Below, in pieces: positions 5,613 through 12,382 of a stretch of 14,391 nt of DNA (the first letter of the stretch is position 1; every line of letters begins with the position of its first letter). Under the pieces are notes generated by a model. The model did no database searches, was not told the DNA's origin, and was given only the letters and a program-made list of their open reading frames with translations. The position numbers and the translations under genes are program-made. This DNA is from Promethearchaeota archaeon. GTDB lineage: Archaea; Asgardarchaeota; Lokiarchaeia; Sigynarchaeales; MK-D1. Location of the stretch: assembly GCA_016839865.1 (NCBI GenBank), contig JAEOTN010000540.1, positions 1 through 14,391 on the forward strand. The letters are read 5' to 3'.

Positions 5613-7664
5613 CTAATATCCTTTTATTTTCTGGTGCAATGGGCAATGTGTTATACACTTCAGACAATGGATACAAGGAGATGAGGAAGTAGGTTTTATT
5701 ACTGGGATATATCGTGAATCATGTTTTTCAATACGTATGATGTTTTGAGGGCATATATCTTCACATACGCCACAATTTGCACAAGTTTCTGTTTTCAGTA
5801 TTAATGCTTGAATTTGATTGAGGAATTTTTGTATATTTTTTTCAGATGCGGCAGAATGTAACTGGAATTTACCTGATTGTTCTAAGGAGAATTCTAGTTG
5901 TCTACTAGTATATTTTAAAGTCAAATCTTCAATAATTGATGTTCCAGGCAGAACTTGAATTAGATGTTCTAGCGTTTTTAGGTGAATCGGAAGAAGGACA
6001 CTCCCTGAAATGGATGAATCCTCTGATTTTGGATTGAGTTGGATTAAGGGAGAGGGTCCGAATCCGAACGATGTATATTCTATTCCATGTTTTTGGAAGT
6101 AGTTTTTCCACTGTTGATCCAGATTTTTAAATCTCCATAATCCATATTTCAACCAATCTTTGGGAAGCTTTTCTTTTTCAGCATAATTTTTTAACCAATT
6201 ATCCCATTTTCTCATCATCTGTGGATGTTTTTCCCGCAAAACGTTCAATATTGCAATATCTGATGCAGGACAGAGATAACATCCAATACGTTCAAATTCA
6301 TGATAATACATCTCATTTACAGGAACTTGCACATGTTTACCATCAACAATATGTGGGTAGTAGAGTATATACAACCAAACTTCCAAAGCATTCCAATTTT
6401 TGATTGGAGCGGCAGCTATCTGCTGTGGAATGAAAGAATTAACGTAAACTCGTTTTTCAGCAGCGCGGGAAAATGATTCATAACGTCGTTGTCCCAAAAA
6501 TGAAAGAACTTTTTGTCCCGGTGACACGTCTTCAATAATTTCATTGATCCGCTGAGCTTTTAGACCATGACAACAAAATCGGTAATCCCTGCCCGGAGGA
6601 CCGAAGTGTTCTGCAAGATCCCAGAATTTATCTTCAGCTTTTCGAATATGAACTTTTTCTTCCATTCTAAGTAATTTTGCAACTTCGAATGTATTCTTGA
6701 TGGTTTCGGGTAATTCTAAACCTGTATCTGCAAAGAAGATTTGAAAATCTGTGCCTAATGTACTGTATACTAGTAGTAATGTGCATAAAGAATCTTTCCC
6801 TCCAGAATAGGCTACTGCGATCGTCTGGACAGCCTGTTGGCGAATAGTTTTTTTTATAAATCGTTGAGATTCTTGAACAATTGTATCCAGGTGTTTTTGA
6901 TTAACCTCGTAGACATCCTTCCACGATTGTGGTTTAATGGAGGAGAGGATTTGTTGGATACTGTTGGTAGGTCTTTGATTTTTCAAGTTTTTGGCGACTT
7001 TACCATATCCTTCATCTACCATTTTTTTAATTTGTTCACCTTCAGAATGAGCGATTGCTAGAGTTAGATATACCTCATTATTACGTACGATACATATATC
7101 CCCATTCTCAATTTCTGAATCAAAATCCATTATTCCTGGAGCAAGTATGCTTTTTCCTTCTAGAATGAAAGGAACACTGTCTTCATACATATTTATGGTG
7201 TGTTTTAGGAAGATTGTGTGCAGATTTGCATAATGGACCAATAATTGTGCGCCTATTTTACGGGGATGGAATTCAAATCGTTCTTTTATAACATTGTAAA
7301 TAAATCGGCCATAAATATGTCCGTTTGCAATAATTTCTTCAGATAAATCAATTCCGGGGGTCCGATTGAGTATGTAGATGTTATCTTTAGGTAATAATAA
7401 GTCCCCCAAACCTTCACCAAAAGTAGAATCAATAACCGTTCGAATCCGCGCAAGATCTTGTTCAAAAGCAGGGCGAATATCACCTGGAGGAGTAACATTA
7501 AATTTAATCGTAGGATTGTTGCATTTGGGACAAATAGATTGATCTAATACCGGCAAATTGTCATTTGTACACCAATAAAGCTTCAATCGTCCTAGATATG
7601 GCGCTTTTGCCATCTTGCGGGGCATAAATCTTTGAATAAATGGAGGAATAAAGTCTTTCGCCAA
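5613..7664 (-). CDS. PUA / PAPS-reductase-like PP-loop / 2x[4Fe-4S] ferredoxin fusion
   Basis: The 683-residue protein has, in order: an N-terminal zinc-knuckle region (C32, C45, C48; the expected fourth Cys near 35 is Asp/Asn), a PUA-like domain (about 165-230), a PAPS-reductase-type PP-loop domain with YSGGKDS (286-292), and two ferredoxin clusters at C628/631/634/638 and C664/667/670/674. CC at 364-365 and CYLC at 462-465 match the CC-x(80 to 100)-CxxC pattern that binds a [4Fe-4S] cluster in APS reductases. No cysteine lies between 466 and 627, so the catalytic tail Cys of those enzymes is absent. Similar proteins occur in methanogens and other archaea. The reaction is unknown; redox or sulfur chemistry on an adenylated or RNA substrate is inference (PUA domains often bind RNA). 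The open frame starts with TTG at 7664; ATG at 7625 or 7613 is also plausible, since conserved sequence begins near KMAKAPYLG. Confidence 0.85.
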   Translation of the reverse strand: MAKDFIPPFIQRFMPRKMAKAPYLGRLKLYWCTNDNLPVLDQSICPKCNNPTIKFNVTPPGDIRPAFEQDLARIRTVIDSTFGEGLGDLLLPKDNIYILNRTPGIDLSEEIIANGHIYGRFIYNVIKERFEFHPRKIGAQLLVHYANLHTIFLKHTINMYEDSVPFILEGKSILAPGIMDFDSEIENGDICIVRNNEVYLTLAIAHSEGEQIKKMVDEGYGKVAKNLKNQRPTNSIQQILSSIKPQSWKDVYEVNQKHLDTIVQESQRFIKKTIRQQAVQTIAVAYSGGKDSLCTLLLVYSTLGTDFQIFFADTGLELPETIKNTFEVAKLLRMEEKVHIRKAEDKFWDLAEHFGPPGRDYRFCCHGLKAQRINEIIEDVSPGQKVLSFLGQRRYESFSRAAEKRVYVNSFIPQQIAAAPIKNWNALEVWLYILYYPHIVDGKHVQVPVNEMYYHEFERIGCYLCPASDIAILNVLREKHPQMMRKWDNWLKNYAEKEKLPKDWLKYGLWRFKNLDQQWKNYFQKHGIEYTSFGFGPSPLIQLNPKSEDSSISGSVLLPIHLKTLEHLIQVLPGTSIIEDLTLKYTSRQLEFSLEQSGKFQLHSAASEKNIQKFLNQIQALILKTETCANCGVCEDICPQNIIRIEKHDSRYIPVIKPTSSSPCIHCLKCITHCPLHQKIKGY

Positions 7665-7670
7665 ATGAAG

Positions 7671-7680
7671 ATTTATATAA
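7671..7680 (+). promoter_or_regulatory. TATA box of the HD-hydrolase gene
   Basis: ATTTATATAA is preceded by purine-rich AATGAAG, resembling a BRE. Its centre is 27 nt before the ATG at 7703, the spacing expected for a leaderless archaeal mRNA. It also supports ATG 7703 over the upstream TTG at 7691. As the element is nearly symmetric it could also serve the divergent gene. Confidence 0.6.
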
Positions 7681-7702
7681 TGTATAGTGTTTGGTTGTAA
7701 CT

Positions 7703-8971
7703 ATGCAGTACTTTCATATCAATGACCCGGTGAGTGGATTTATCTCAGTGCCACGAAAGTTCCGTGAGGTGATTGATTCGGAAGAAATTCAAAGATTACG
7801 TAGAATAAAGCAATTATCTGGAGCACCGTATGTTTATCCTGGAGCAAATCATACTCGTTTTGAACATTCTATTGGTGTTATGTATGAAGTACAAAAGCAA
7901 TTAGATTTTCTCACCAATACAAAGGGTATCAAACTAAGTCAGGAATTATATGATTCCACAATGATTGCAGGGCTTGTTCACGATATAGGACATGGCCCAT
8001 ATTCACATAACTACGAAGAAGTATTACTGTCAAAATCGGGAAAGGCACATGAAGATTTTACACAATATCTCCTCATGAATTCGGGGATTGGAGATATTAT
8101 TGAAAACCTAGGTCTGAATAAAGAAAAAATCGCCAACTTAGCTCTTGGAAAACTAAACCTGGAAGATCATATTTTCCTCGATCAAATTGTTGCAGGACCA
8201 TTAGATTGTGATTCACGTGATTACCTAGTAAGAGATTCCTATCATTGCGGTACTAGATTTGCCAATCATTCTCAACGGATTATAACGCTATCGGATATTA
8301 CAGATGAGGGAAATTTAGCATACAACATTAAAGGGATAAGTGATATTGAATCTTTCCTACTTACTCGGTTAAATGCTTTCAGGACAATATATTTTCATAA
8401 GACAAGCCGATCGGTCCAAATTATGATAGGTCAAGCTATCAAACTCTTAAGTGAAGATATTAATTTAGTTCAGTTTGATACTCCTGAGGAATTTCTAGAG
8501 TGGGATGATTTAACATTGTATTACCATTTATTACATAATGAAGCCTCAAAAAAAATAATGCAACGGATAAGGAAGCGGGATCTGTTGAAGTCCTGTTACG
8601 AACGGCCCTCAACTATCCTTAAAGACAATCCAAAGATGTATTTCAGTAATGAGACTGATAAAATCAAGCAAAGAATCGCGGAGCACGCTAAGGTTTCAGT
8701 TGAAGATATTTACATCGATTTACCATTTATGCCTAGTGTTCCTTATCAGCATACCTCCAGTCTAAAACCCAATGAAATTCCTGTAATATCTATAGATTCT
8801 AGGGGTAAAAAAAAGCCAGTTAATCTAGATGATTATTCTCTTTTCTTTCCACTCATTCAAGGATATTTCAATATTATTCGAGTATATACTAGTCGAAAAA
8901 ATAAGAGCAAAGTGGGACGTGCAGCAAAGAAGATCTTGGATGATTCTTCATTATATTCAGATCTGGAATAA
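7703..8971 (+). CDS. HD-domain phosphohydrolase (SAMHD1/dGTPase-like)
   Basis: This is a metal-dependent HD hydrolase. Numbering from ATG 7703, HTRFEHSIGV carries the first metal His (H55), GLVHDIGHGPYSH carries H93-D94, and GPLDCDSRDYLVRDSYHCG holds the last aspartate. The last segment matches the SAMHD1 stretch DVDKWDYFARDCHHLG. The full archaeal product is 422 aa, the usual length of this family, and includes the C-terminal region after the HD core. SAMHD1-type enzymes split dNTPs into nucleoside and triphosphate; whether this one does so is inferred. The frame can open at TTG 7691, but the TATA box at 7671-7680 favours leaderless initiation at ATG 7703. The gene is divergent from the PAPS-reductase-like gene with only about 38 bp between. 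Confidence 0.88.
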   Translation: MQYFHINDPVSGFISVPRKFREVIDSEEIQRLRRIKQLSGAPYVYPGANHTRFEHSIGVMYEVQKQLDFLTNTKGIKLSQELYDSTMIAGLVHDIGHGPYSHNYEEVLLSKSGKAHEDFTQYLLMNSGIGDIIENLGLNKEKIANLALGKLNLEDHIFLDQIVAGPLDCDSRDYLVRDSYHCGTRFANHSQRIITLSDITDEGNLAYNIKGISDIESFLLTRLNAFRTIYFHKTSRSVQIMIGQAIKLLSEDINLVQFDTPEEFLEWDDLTLYYHLLHNEASKKIMQRIRKRDLLKSCYERPSTILKDNPKMYFSNETDKIKQRIAEHAKVSVEDIYIDLPFMPSVPYQHTSSLKPNEIPVISIDSRGKKKPVNLDDYSLFFPLIQGYFNIIRVYTSRKNKSKVGRAAKKILDDSSLYSDLE

Positions 8972-9017
8972 CATTAAGAGGACAATATTTTAAAGTTAGA
9001 ACTGAAACTAAAATACT

Positions 9018-9025
9018 GTATAAAA
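9018..9025 (+). promoter_or_regulatory. TATA box of the aIF1 gene
   Basis: GTATAAAA is centred at about 9022. With the usual archaeal spacing the transcript would start near 9047-9050, i.e. after the TTG at 9042 and 2-5 nt before the ATA at 9052. This placement bears directly on how aIF1 is initiated. Confidence 0.55.
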
Positions 9026-9051
9026 CTGAATTTATTGTGAGTTGAAAAAAC

Positions 9052-9363
9052 ATACCAAAAGACTCTATATGTCCAAAATGCTCCCTGCCATTGGATCTCT
9101 GTGTCTGTGAGAGCTTAAGCCAAGAGAATCAACGTATAACTATTTCTAATGATAAACGAAAATGGGGAAGAGTTGTTACCATCGTTACATTTAATGGAGA
9201 AGTTCCTGATCTCAAAAAGATGTTAAAAAAAGCAAAAACATATTGCGCATCAGGAGGCACTGTCCGTGATAACCAGATTGAAATCCAAGGTGAACATCGG
9301 AATAAGGTTAGAAGACTTCTCATCAAAGAAGGATTTCCCCTTGAAAACATAGAAATATTATAA
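9052..9363 (+). CDS. Translation initiation factor aIF1 (SUI1/eIF1), non-canonical start
   Basis: aIF1 binds the 30S subunit and guards start-codon choice. The SUI1 core is clear: KWGRVVTIVTFNGEV, then CASGGTVRDNQIEIQGEH and a GFPLENIEIL end. Archaeal aIF1 proteins normally begin MP...CPxCGLPxxLCVCE. Here that stretch is present in frame (IPKDSICPKCSLPLDLCVCE, with Cys 7, 10, 17 and 19) but has no ATG, GTG or TTG before it. The first canonical start is TTG 9091, which would delete two of the four cysteines. In-frame TGA stands at 9043-9045. The ATA at 9052 lies exactly where homologs have Met, just downstream of a well-placed TATA box. I therefore start the gene there, giving 103 aa. A one-base error in the A6 run at 9045-9050, which would connect TTG 9042, is the main alternative. 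It is followed 30 bp later by the unknown gene. Confidence 0.8.
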   Translation: MPKDSICPKCSLPLDLCVCESLSQENQRITISNDKRKWGRVVTIVTFNGEVPDLKKMLKKAKTYCASGGTVRDNQIEIQGEHRNKVRRLLIKEGFPLENIEIL

Positions 9364-9393
9364 AAAATCCCCTAAATTCTAAGGAGAAAGAGA

Positions 9394-9864
9394 ATGCAAG
9401 AATTGAAAAATGTCTTGAGTTATAAGGTTTCTTTTACATCGAATCCTACAAGTACAGAGAAGGATATATTCTTAACATTCTTTTTCAAAGGAAGTCCTGT
9501 AGCGTTACAAGAGGACAAAAATCTGTTACCATTATTGAACAAATCCACTCAGATTGCAGTTAATTCCTTCAAAATACCATCAATTGTTGAGGTTAAATCC
9601 AACTCTAATAGAGATTTAGATGCAGTATTTTCATCTTATTTTTGTATCATGTTCACCGAAGGTGGAAAAAGGAAAAAAGCAGGTAAAGAAAAAGGCATTT
9701 TAGTAGGGAAATCCAAGGAAGGGGGATACTACGTATTTGGAATCTGGCCTTATGCATTCTATGTTGATATAGAATTGGAAACAGATAAGATAGTTGACTA
9801 TATAAAACAGTTAACTGAAAACGCCAAATCCTTTTCAGAAATTTTATTACTAACCGAGAAGTAA
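9394..9864 (+). CDS. Uncharacterised 156-aa protein between aIF1 and RpoP
   Basis: I do not recognise this protein. It is 156 residues, lysine-rich, with no signal peptide, transmembrane segment or cysteine knuckle (a single Cys, in SSYFCIMF). Alternating strand-like and loop segments (SYKVSFTSNP, DIFLTFFFKGSP, YYVFGIWPYAFYVDIELE) and an amphipathic C-terminal helix (DKIVDYIKQLTENAKSF) suggest a compact alpha/beta fold. A basic loop GGKRKKAGKEKG sits near 100. The ATG has a good Shine-Dalgarno sequence, AAGGAG at 9381-9386, 7 nt upstream, as expected for an internal operon gene. It starts 30 bp after aIF1 and precedes rpoP by about 50 bp, so a link to transcription or translation is possible but only by position. 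Confidence 0.8.
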   Translation: MQELKNVLSYKVSFTSNPTSTEKDIFLTFFFKGSPVALQEDKNLLPLLNKSTQIAVNSFKIPSIVEVKSNSNRDLDAVFSSYFCIMFTEGGKRKKAGKEKGILVGKSKEGGYYVFGIWPYAFYVDIELETDKIVDYIKQLTENAKSFSEILLLTEK

Positions 9865-9874
9865 ACCGAAAAAC

Positions 9875-9886
9875 TTTTTTGTTTTA
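9875..9886 (+). terminator. Possible T-rich terminator or TATA-like element before rpoP
   Basis: CTTTTTTGTTTTATC follows the stop of the unknown gene by 10 nt. The six-T run could end the aIF1 transcript. Alternatively TTTTATC, about 30 nt before the rpoP ATG, could be part of a promoter. The sequence alone does not decide. Confidence 0.3.
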
Positions 9887-9913
9887 TCAGCTTGTTACAC
9901 GAGAGGAAATAGA

Positions 9914-10066
9914 ATGACAAGTTATGTTTGTGCAAGAAAAGAATGTAGAAAAGAAATTGATGAAAAGAAACTTGCTACACTACCAGGAATAAAATGTCCA
10001 TATTGTGGATACCGAATTCTTTACAAAAAACGTCCTGTTATCATCAAACGAATAAAGGCAATATAA
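9914..10066 (+). CDS. rpoP: DNA-directed RNA polymerase subunit P (Rpb12-like)
   Basis: This 50-residue product is the small zinc-binding subunit Rpo12/RpoP of archaeal RNA polymerase, matching eukaryotic Rpb12. It reads MTSYVCARKECRKEI..., then the diagnostic KCPYCGYRILYKKRP and the C-terminal VIIKRIKAI. Cysteines C6, C11, C28 and C31 form the zinc site (the N-terminal pair is C-x4-C rather than C-x2-C). The length is standard for the family. The ATG has AGAGG at 9902-9906, 7 nt upstream, as a Shine-Dalgarno site. The gene was too short for automatic ORF listing. It lies last in the aIF1 row and is convergent with TFB, 8 bp apart, which places three initiation-related genes side by side. Confidence 0.93.
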   Translation: MTSYVCARKECRKEIDEKKLATLPGIKCPYCGYRILYKKRPVIIKRIKAI

Positions 10067-10074
10067 TTAATTTT

Positions 10075-11004
10075 CTAAATATTGATATTCAAGCCATGCG
10101 GTGATAAAGCTTTCACGAGATCTTTATAGCGATTTCTGACTGTAACTTCTGTTATTTTTGCTACATCTGCGACCGCATGTTGTGTTCTTTTTTCATTGTT
10201 TAAGATAGCAGCAATATAGAGTGCGGCTGCCGCGAGTCCTGATGGATCTCTTCCTCCGATAATTTTTAATTTGATTGCAAAATCCAGAATTTCTGCTGCA
10301 ATTCCTTGCGTTTGAGAAGATAATCCTAGCTCTGAGCTATAACGCGATAGGAAATTTTTTGGAGAATTAATAGGTATGATGTGAATATGCTCAAAAATCA
10401 ATCGAAAGCAGCGATGCAGATCTTTTCTTTTTACCTGACTCACAGCTAAGATGTCCTCATATAAAATCGGTAGACAAAAACAGCGACAAGAAGTATAGGT
10501 GCACGCAGCAATCATAGATTCAATAGAACGTCCTCGAATTAGATTATATTTTATTGCTTTACGGTAAATATGGGCAGCACGTTCCTTTACCGAGCGAGAC
10601 AAATTTAACTGAGAACAAATACGTTCTAGTTCATACATAGCACGAGTGAGATTGCGATCCATACTCGAGTTTGCACGCATGTGGCTATTCCACTTACGTA
10701 GTTTTTTTGCTACCTCACGCATATAGGGGGGTAAAGCTTTTCCATGGGCATCAACGTCTCTAATCCCAATTTTTGTCGAAAGACCTTTATCATGCATCGT
10801 CAGAGTGGAAGGAGCCCCTACTCGACTTTTTCTCTCTCTTTCGTCATTATTAAACGCCCTCCATTCTTGGCCATGATCTATCATGTGTTGATGGAGGACT
10901 GTTCCGCAATTTGAACATAATAAATCCCCAGTTGCGGTATCAACAAATGTTTTATCCGAACCGCACGTAGGGCATTCATCATTCGCTTTGCCCATTTTCC
11001 CCAT
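10075..11004 (-). CDS. tfb: Transcription initiation factor B (TFIIB homolog)
   Basis: TFB recruits RNA polymerase to TBP-bound promoters. The 309-residue protein has an N-terminal zinc ribbon with C11/C14 and C30/C33 (CPTCG...LLCSNCG). It is followed by the B-reader/linker (GQEWRAFNNDERERKSRVGAPST) and by two cyclin-like repeats, about 110-200 and 215-305. Within these, RSIESMIAACTYTSCR and GRDPSGLAAAALYIAA are the diagnostic helices. The last segment (TEVTVRNRYKDL) is the BRE-contacting helix region of the second repeat. Length is normal. The start is ATG 11004 or the in-frame ATG at 10995, three codons later. The gene is divergent from the zinc-finger gene across a 193-bp gap and convergent with rpoP. 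I cannot tell whether this genome has other TFB copies. Confidence 0.95.
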   Translation of the reverse strand: MGKMGKANDECPTCGSDKTFVDTATGDLLCSNCGTVLHQHMIDHGQEWRAFNNDERERKSRVGAPSTLTMHDKGLSTKIGIRDVDAHGKALPPYMREVAKKLRKWNSHMRANSSMDRNLTRAMYELERICSQLNLSRSVKERAAHIYRKAIKYNLIRGRSIESMIAACTYTSCRCFCLPILYEDILAVSQVKRKDLHRCFRLIFEHIHIIPINSPKNFLSRYSSELGLSSQTQGIAAEILDFAIKLKIIGGRDPSGLAAAALYIAAILNNEKRTQHAVADVAKITEVTVRNRYKDLVKALSPHGLNINI

Positions 11005-11118
11005 ACCATTTTTTACGATTATTTCTACTGGATGGAATTCGCCCCGTTAAACGAAAAAATATAGATAGCTCCAGAATCTACTAGAAATATTAAAGCAAAG
11101 GATCAACACCTAACTTCA

Positions 11119-11133
11119 TATTTAAATATATGT
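11119..11133 (+). promoter_or_regulatory. TATA-like promoter of the zinc-finger gene
   Basis: ATATTTAAATATATG is a strong A/T element in the gap between tfb and the zinc-finger gene. A start about 26 nt later (near 11152) would give a leader of roughly 45 nt, unlike the leaderless neighbours, and that leader contains the hairpin at 11171-11185. Confidence 0.45.
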
Positions 11134-11170
11134 TTAAGCGTCTAGGAGTGAGAAAGATCCGTATTCTTCC

Positions 11171-11185
11171 CTTTTCGGGGAAAAG
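11171..11185 (+). other. Hairpin in the 5' leader of the zinc-finger gene
   Basis: CTTTTC pairs perfectly with GAAAAG around a GGG loop, 12 nt before the ATG at 11198. It would lie over or next to the ribosome-binding region (GAGAG). It could affect translation, but a 6-bp stem may be chance. Confidence 0.35.
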
Positions 11186-11197
11186 AGAGTAATACTA

Positions 11198-11704
11198 ATG
11201 AGTAAACTATTCCGTCACCGACACCGCGCCATACGTTCCTTTCCGACAAAATGTAAAGATTGTGGGAAACCAATTTTATACTGGGAATGCGAGTGTGGTG
11301 CTAAGACATTTTTCAGCTTACCTATTTATGGGAGACCGATTCGGCACATTTGTGAGGTGAAACCACATATAGGTAAACGAAGAAGACCATGGACAATTGC
11401 TAAAGAAATGCCAGAACAAGACTGGCAAGACATAGGTCGAGAGGAACTTTTCCGATGTCCCATTTGCAATAAAGTATTTAAGAATGAGTCAAGGTTACTT
11501 TCTCATATATCCCAAATGAAAAAAGGAGATCCCGCTCATAAACAGTATTTTGAGGAAACTATAGATCTCATTGATTTCGAGGAAGATGCATCAGAGCAAG
11601 AGATTGAATTATATCGGGTGAATACAAAAATTTCAGATAATCCTGGATTTGGGTCTGTTTCCATTAAGGAAAATAAAAAGAAAATAAACAAAACAAAGAA
11701 TTAA
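11198..11704 (+). CDS. Zinc-finger protein with Cys-rich N-terminus and C2H2-like finger
   Basis: The 168-residue protein is very basic at its start (MSKLFRHRHRAIRSF). It has a first cysteine-rich unit C19-x2-C22-x8-C31-x-C33 (CKDCGK...WECECGAK) with a nearby H50/C52. A C2H2-like finger follows: C87-x2-C90-x12-H103-x10-H114 (FRCPICNKVFKNESRLLSHI). The tail turns acidic (IDLIDFEEDASEQE) and ends in a lysine/asparagine run. This points to a nucleic-acid-binding protein, perhaps a transcription or ribosome-associated factor. I recognise no named family. It is divergent from tfb, with its own TATA element and a hairpin in the leader, and lies 54 bp before the roadblock-like gene. It may or may not be part of that operon. 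Confidence 0.8.
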   Translation: MSKLFRHRHRAIRSFPTKCKDCGKPILYWECECGAKTFFSLPIYGRPIRHICEVKPHIGKRRRPWTIAKEMPEQDWQDIGREELFRCPICNKVFKNESRLLSHISQMKKGDPAHKQYFEETIDLIDFEEDASEQEIELYRVNTKISDNPGFGSVSIKENKKKINKTKN

Positions 11705-11758
11705 GGTTCTTTCGTATAGAATACCCTATTAAGACAAACATAAGGTTGAACTATTCAA

Positions 11759-12382
11759 ATGGTTGATTACCACTCAATTGTAAGTACGTTAATACAAGAC
11801 TATCCAGATGCCGTAGCTGTTGTGGTAGTGGATGGATCTTCAAAGGTTTTGTACCAAACTGATAATTGGAATGTTAGTAAAGACATCGGACGAGTTATGA
11901 GCAGTTGGCGTATGGGAAATGCACAATTTGTAATGTTACAAGATGTAAGATATTCCATAATTCAAATGGAACCTGAACGATTGATTGCTACGAATTTCAA
12001 GAAACAAGGCCATTTAGTGGGAGCGGCTGCACCCGGTGGAGAAGCTTACGTAATTGCTTATATAAATCCAGATGCCGAAGCATGGAATCACACAGCGTAT
12101 CCATCTGTAGCACGAGTAGCAGCTATGTTATCTGGTGCTTCACACACAACTGGAGTATCCGTTGCTGGTGTATCTCAAAGTGCATCACTTGGAGCAGCTC
12201 AACCAGGTCAAAGCTCAATTGATCCAGCATTACAAGCAGAAATTGAAGGATTTCTTCAATGGATTAAAGATCCTCAAGGACTTGCTGGTTACATCTCCTA
12301 TTATTTGCAAAACAATGATGCCTACACAATCTCTCGACTTGCTGAAATATACAACGAATTCCGCCGAATTTTTAATTTTTAA
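11759..12382 (+). CDS. Roadblock/longin-like domain protein with helical tail
   Basis: The 207-residue protein has an N-terminal alpha/beta domain (about 1-125): a helix (DYHSIVSTLIQDYP), strands (AVAVVVVDGSSKVLYQT), a helix (DIGRVMSSW), strands (AQFVMLQDVRYSIIQM, RLIATNF, EAYVIAYI) and a last helix (YPSVARVAAML). This order resembles roadblock/LC7 domains, which work with small GTPases and are abundant in Asgard archaea. A low-complexity Gly/Ser/Ala/Gln linker follows (about 127-155). A C-terminal helical part (156-207) ends IYNEFRRIFNF. The assignment is by pattern, not by diagnostic residues. AAGGTTGA at 11742-11749 is a weak ribosome-binding site. Its TAA stop overlaps the next ATG (TAATG), so it heads a translationally coupled three-gene operon. 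Confidence 0.75.
   Translation: MVDYHSIVSTLIQDYPDAVAVVVVDGSSKVLYQTDNWNVSKDIGRVMSSWRMGNAQFVMLQDVRYSIIQMEPERLIATNFKKQGHLVGAAAPGGEAYVIAYINPDAEAWNHTAYPSVARVAAMLSGASHTTGVSVAGVSQSASLGAAQPGQSSIDPALQAEIEGFLQWIKDPQGLAGYISYYLQNNDAYTISRLAEIYNEFRRIFNF

Noticed and set aside
6837..7061. Plus-strand open frame inside the PAPS-reductase-like gene (and similar ones at 6221-6403, 5929-6111, 7286-7498)
   Set aside because: Hydrophobic or random-looking translations opposite or within a gene with clear domains; no start signal or promoter.
7691..7702. TTG 7691 as start of the HD gene
   Set aside because: ATG 7703 is 27 nt from the centre of the TATA box and adds no non-conserved residues.
9091..9363. Short form of aIF1 starting at TTG 9091
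   Set aside because: It would cut the conserved zinc knuckle in half, leaving CVC without CPKC, and has no Shine-Dalgarno sequence; kept only as a fallback.
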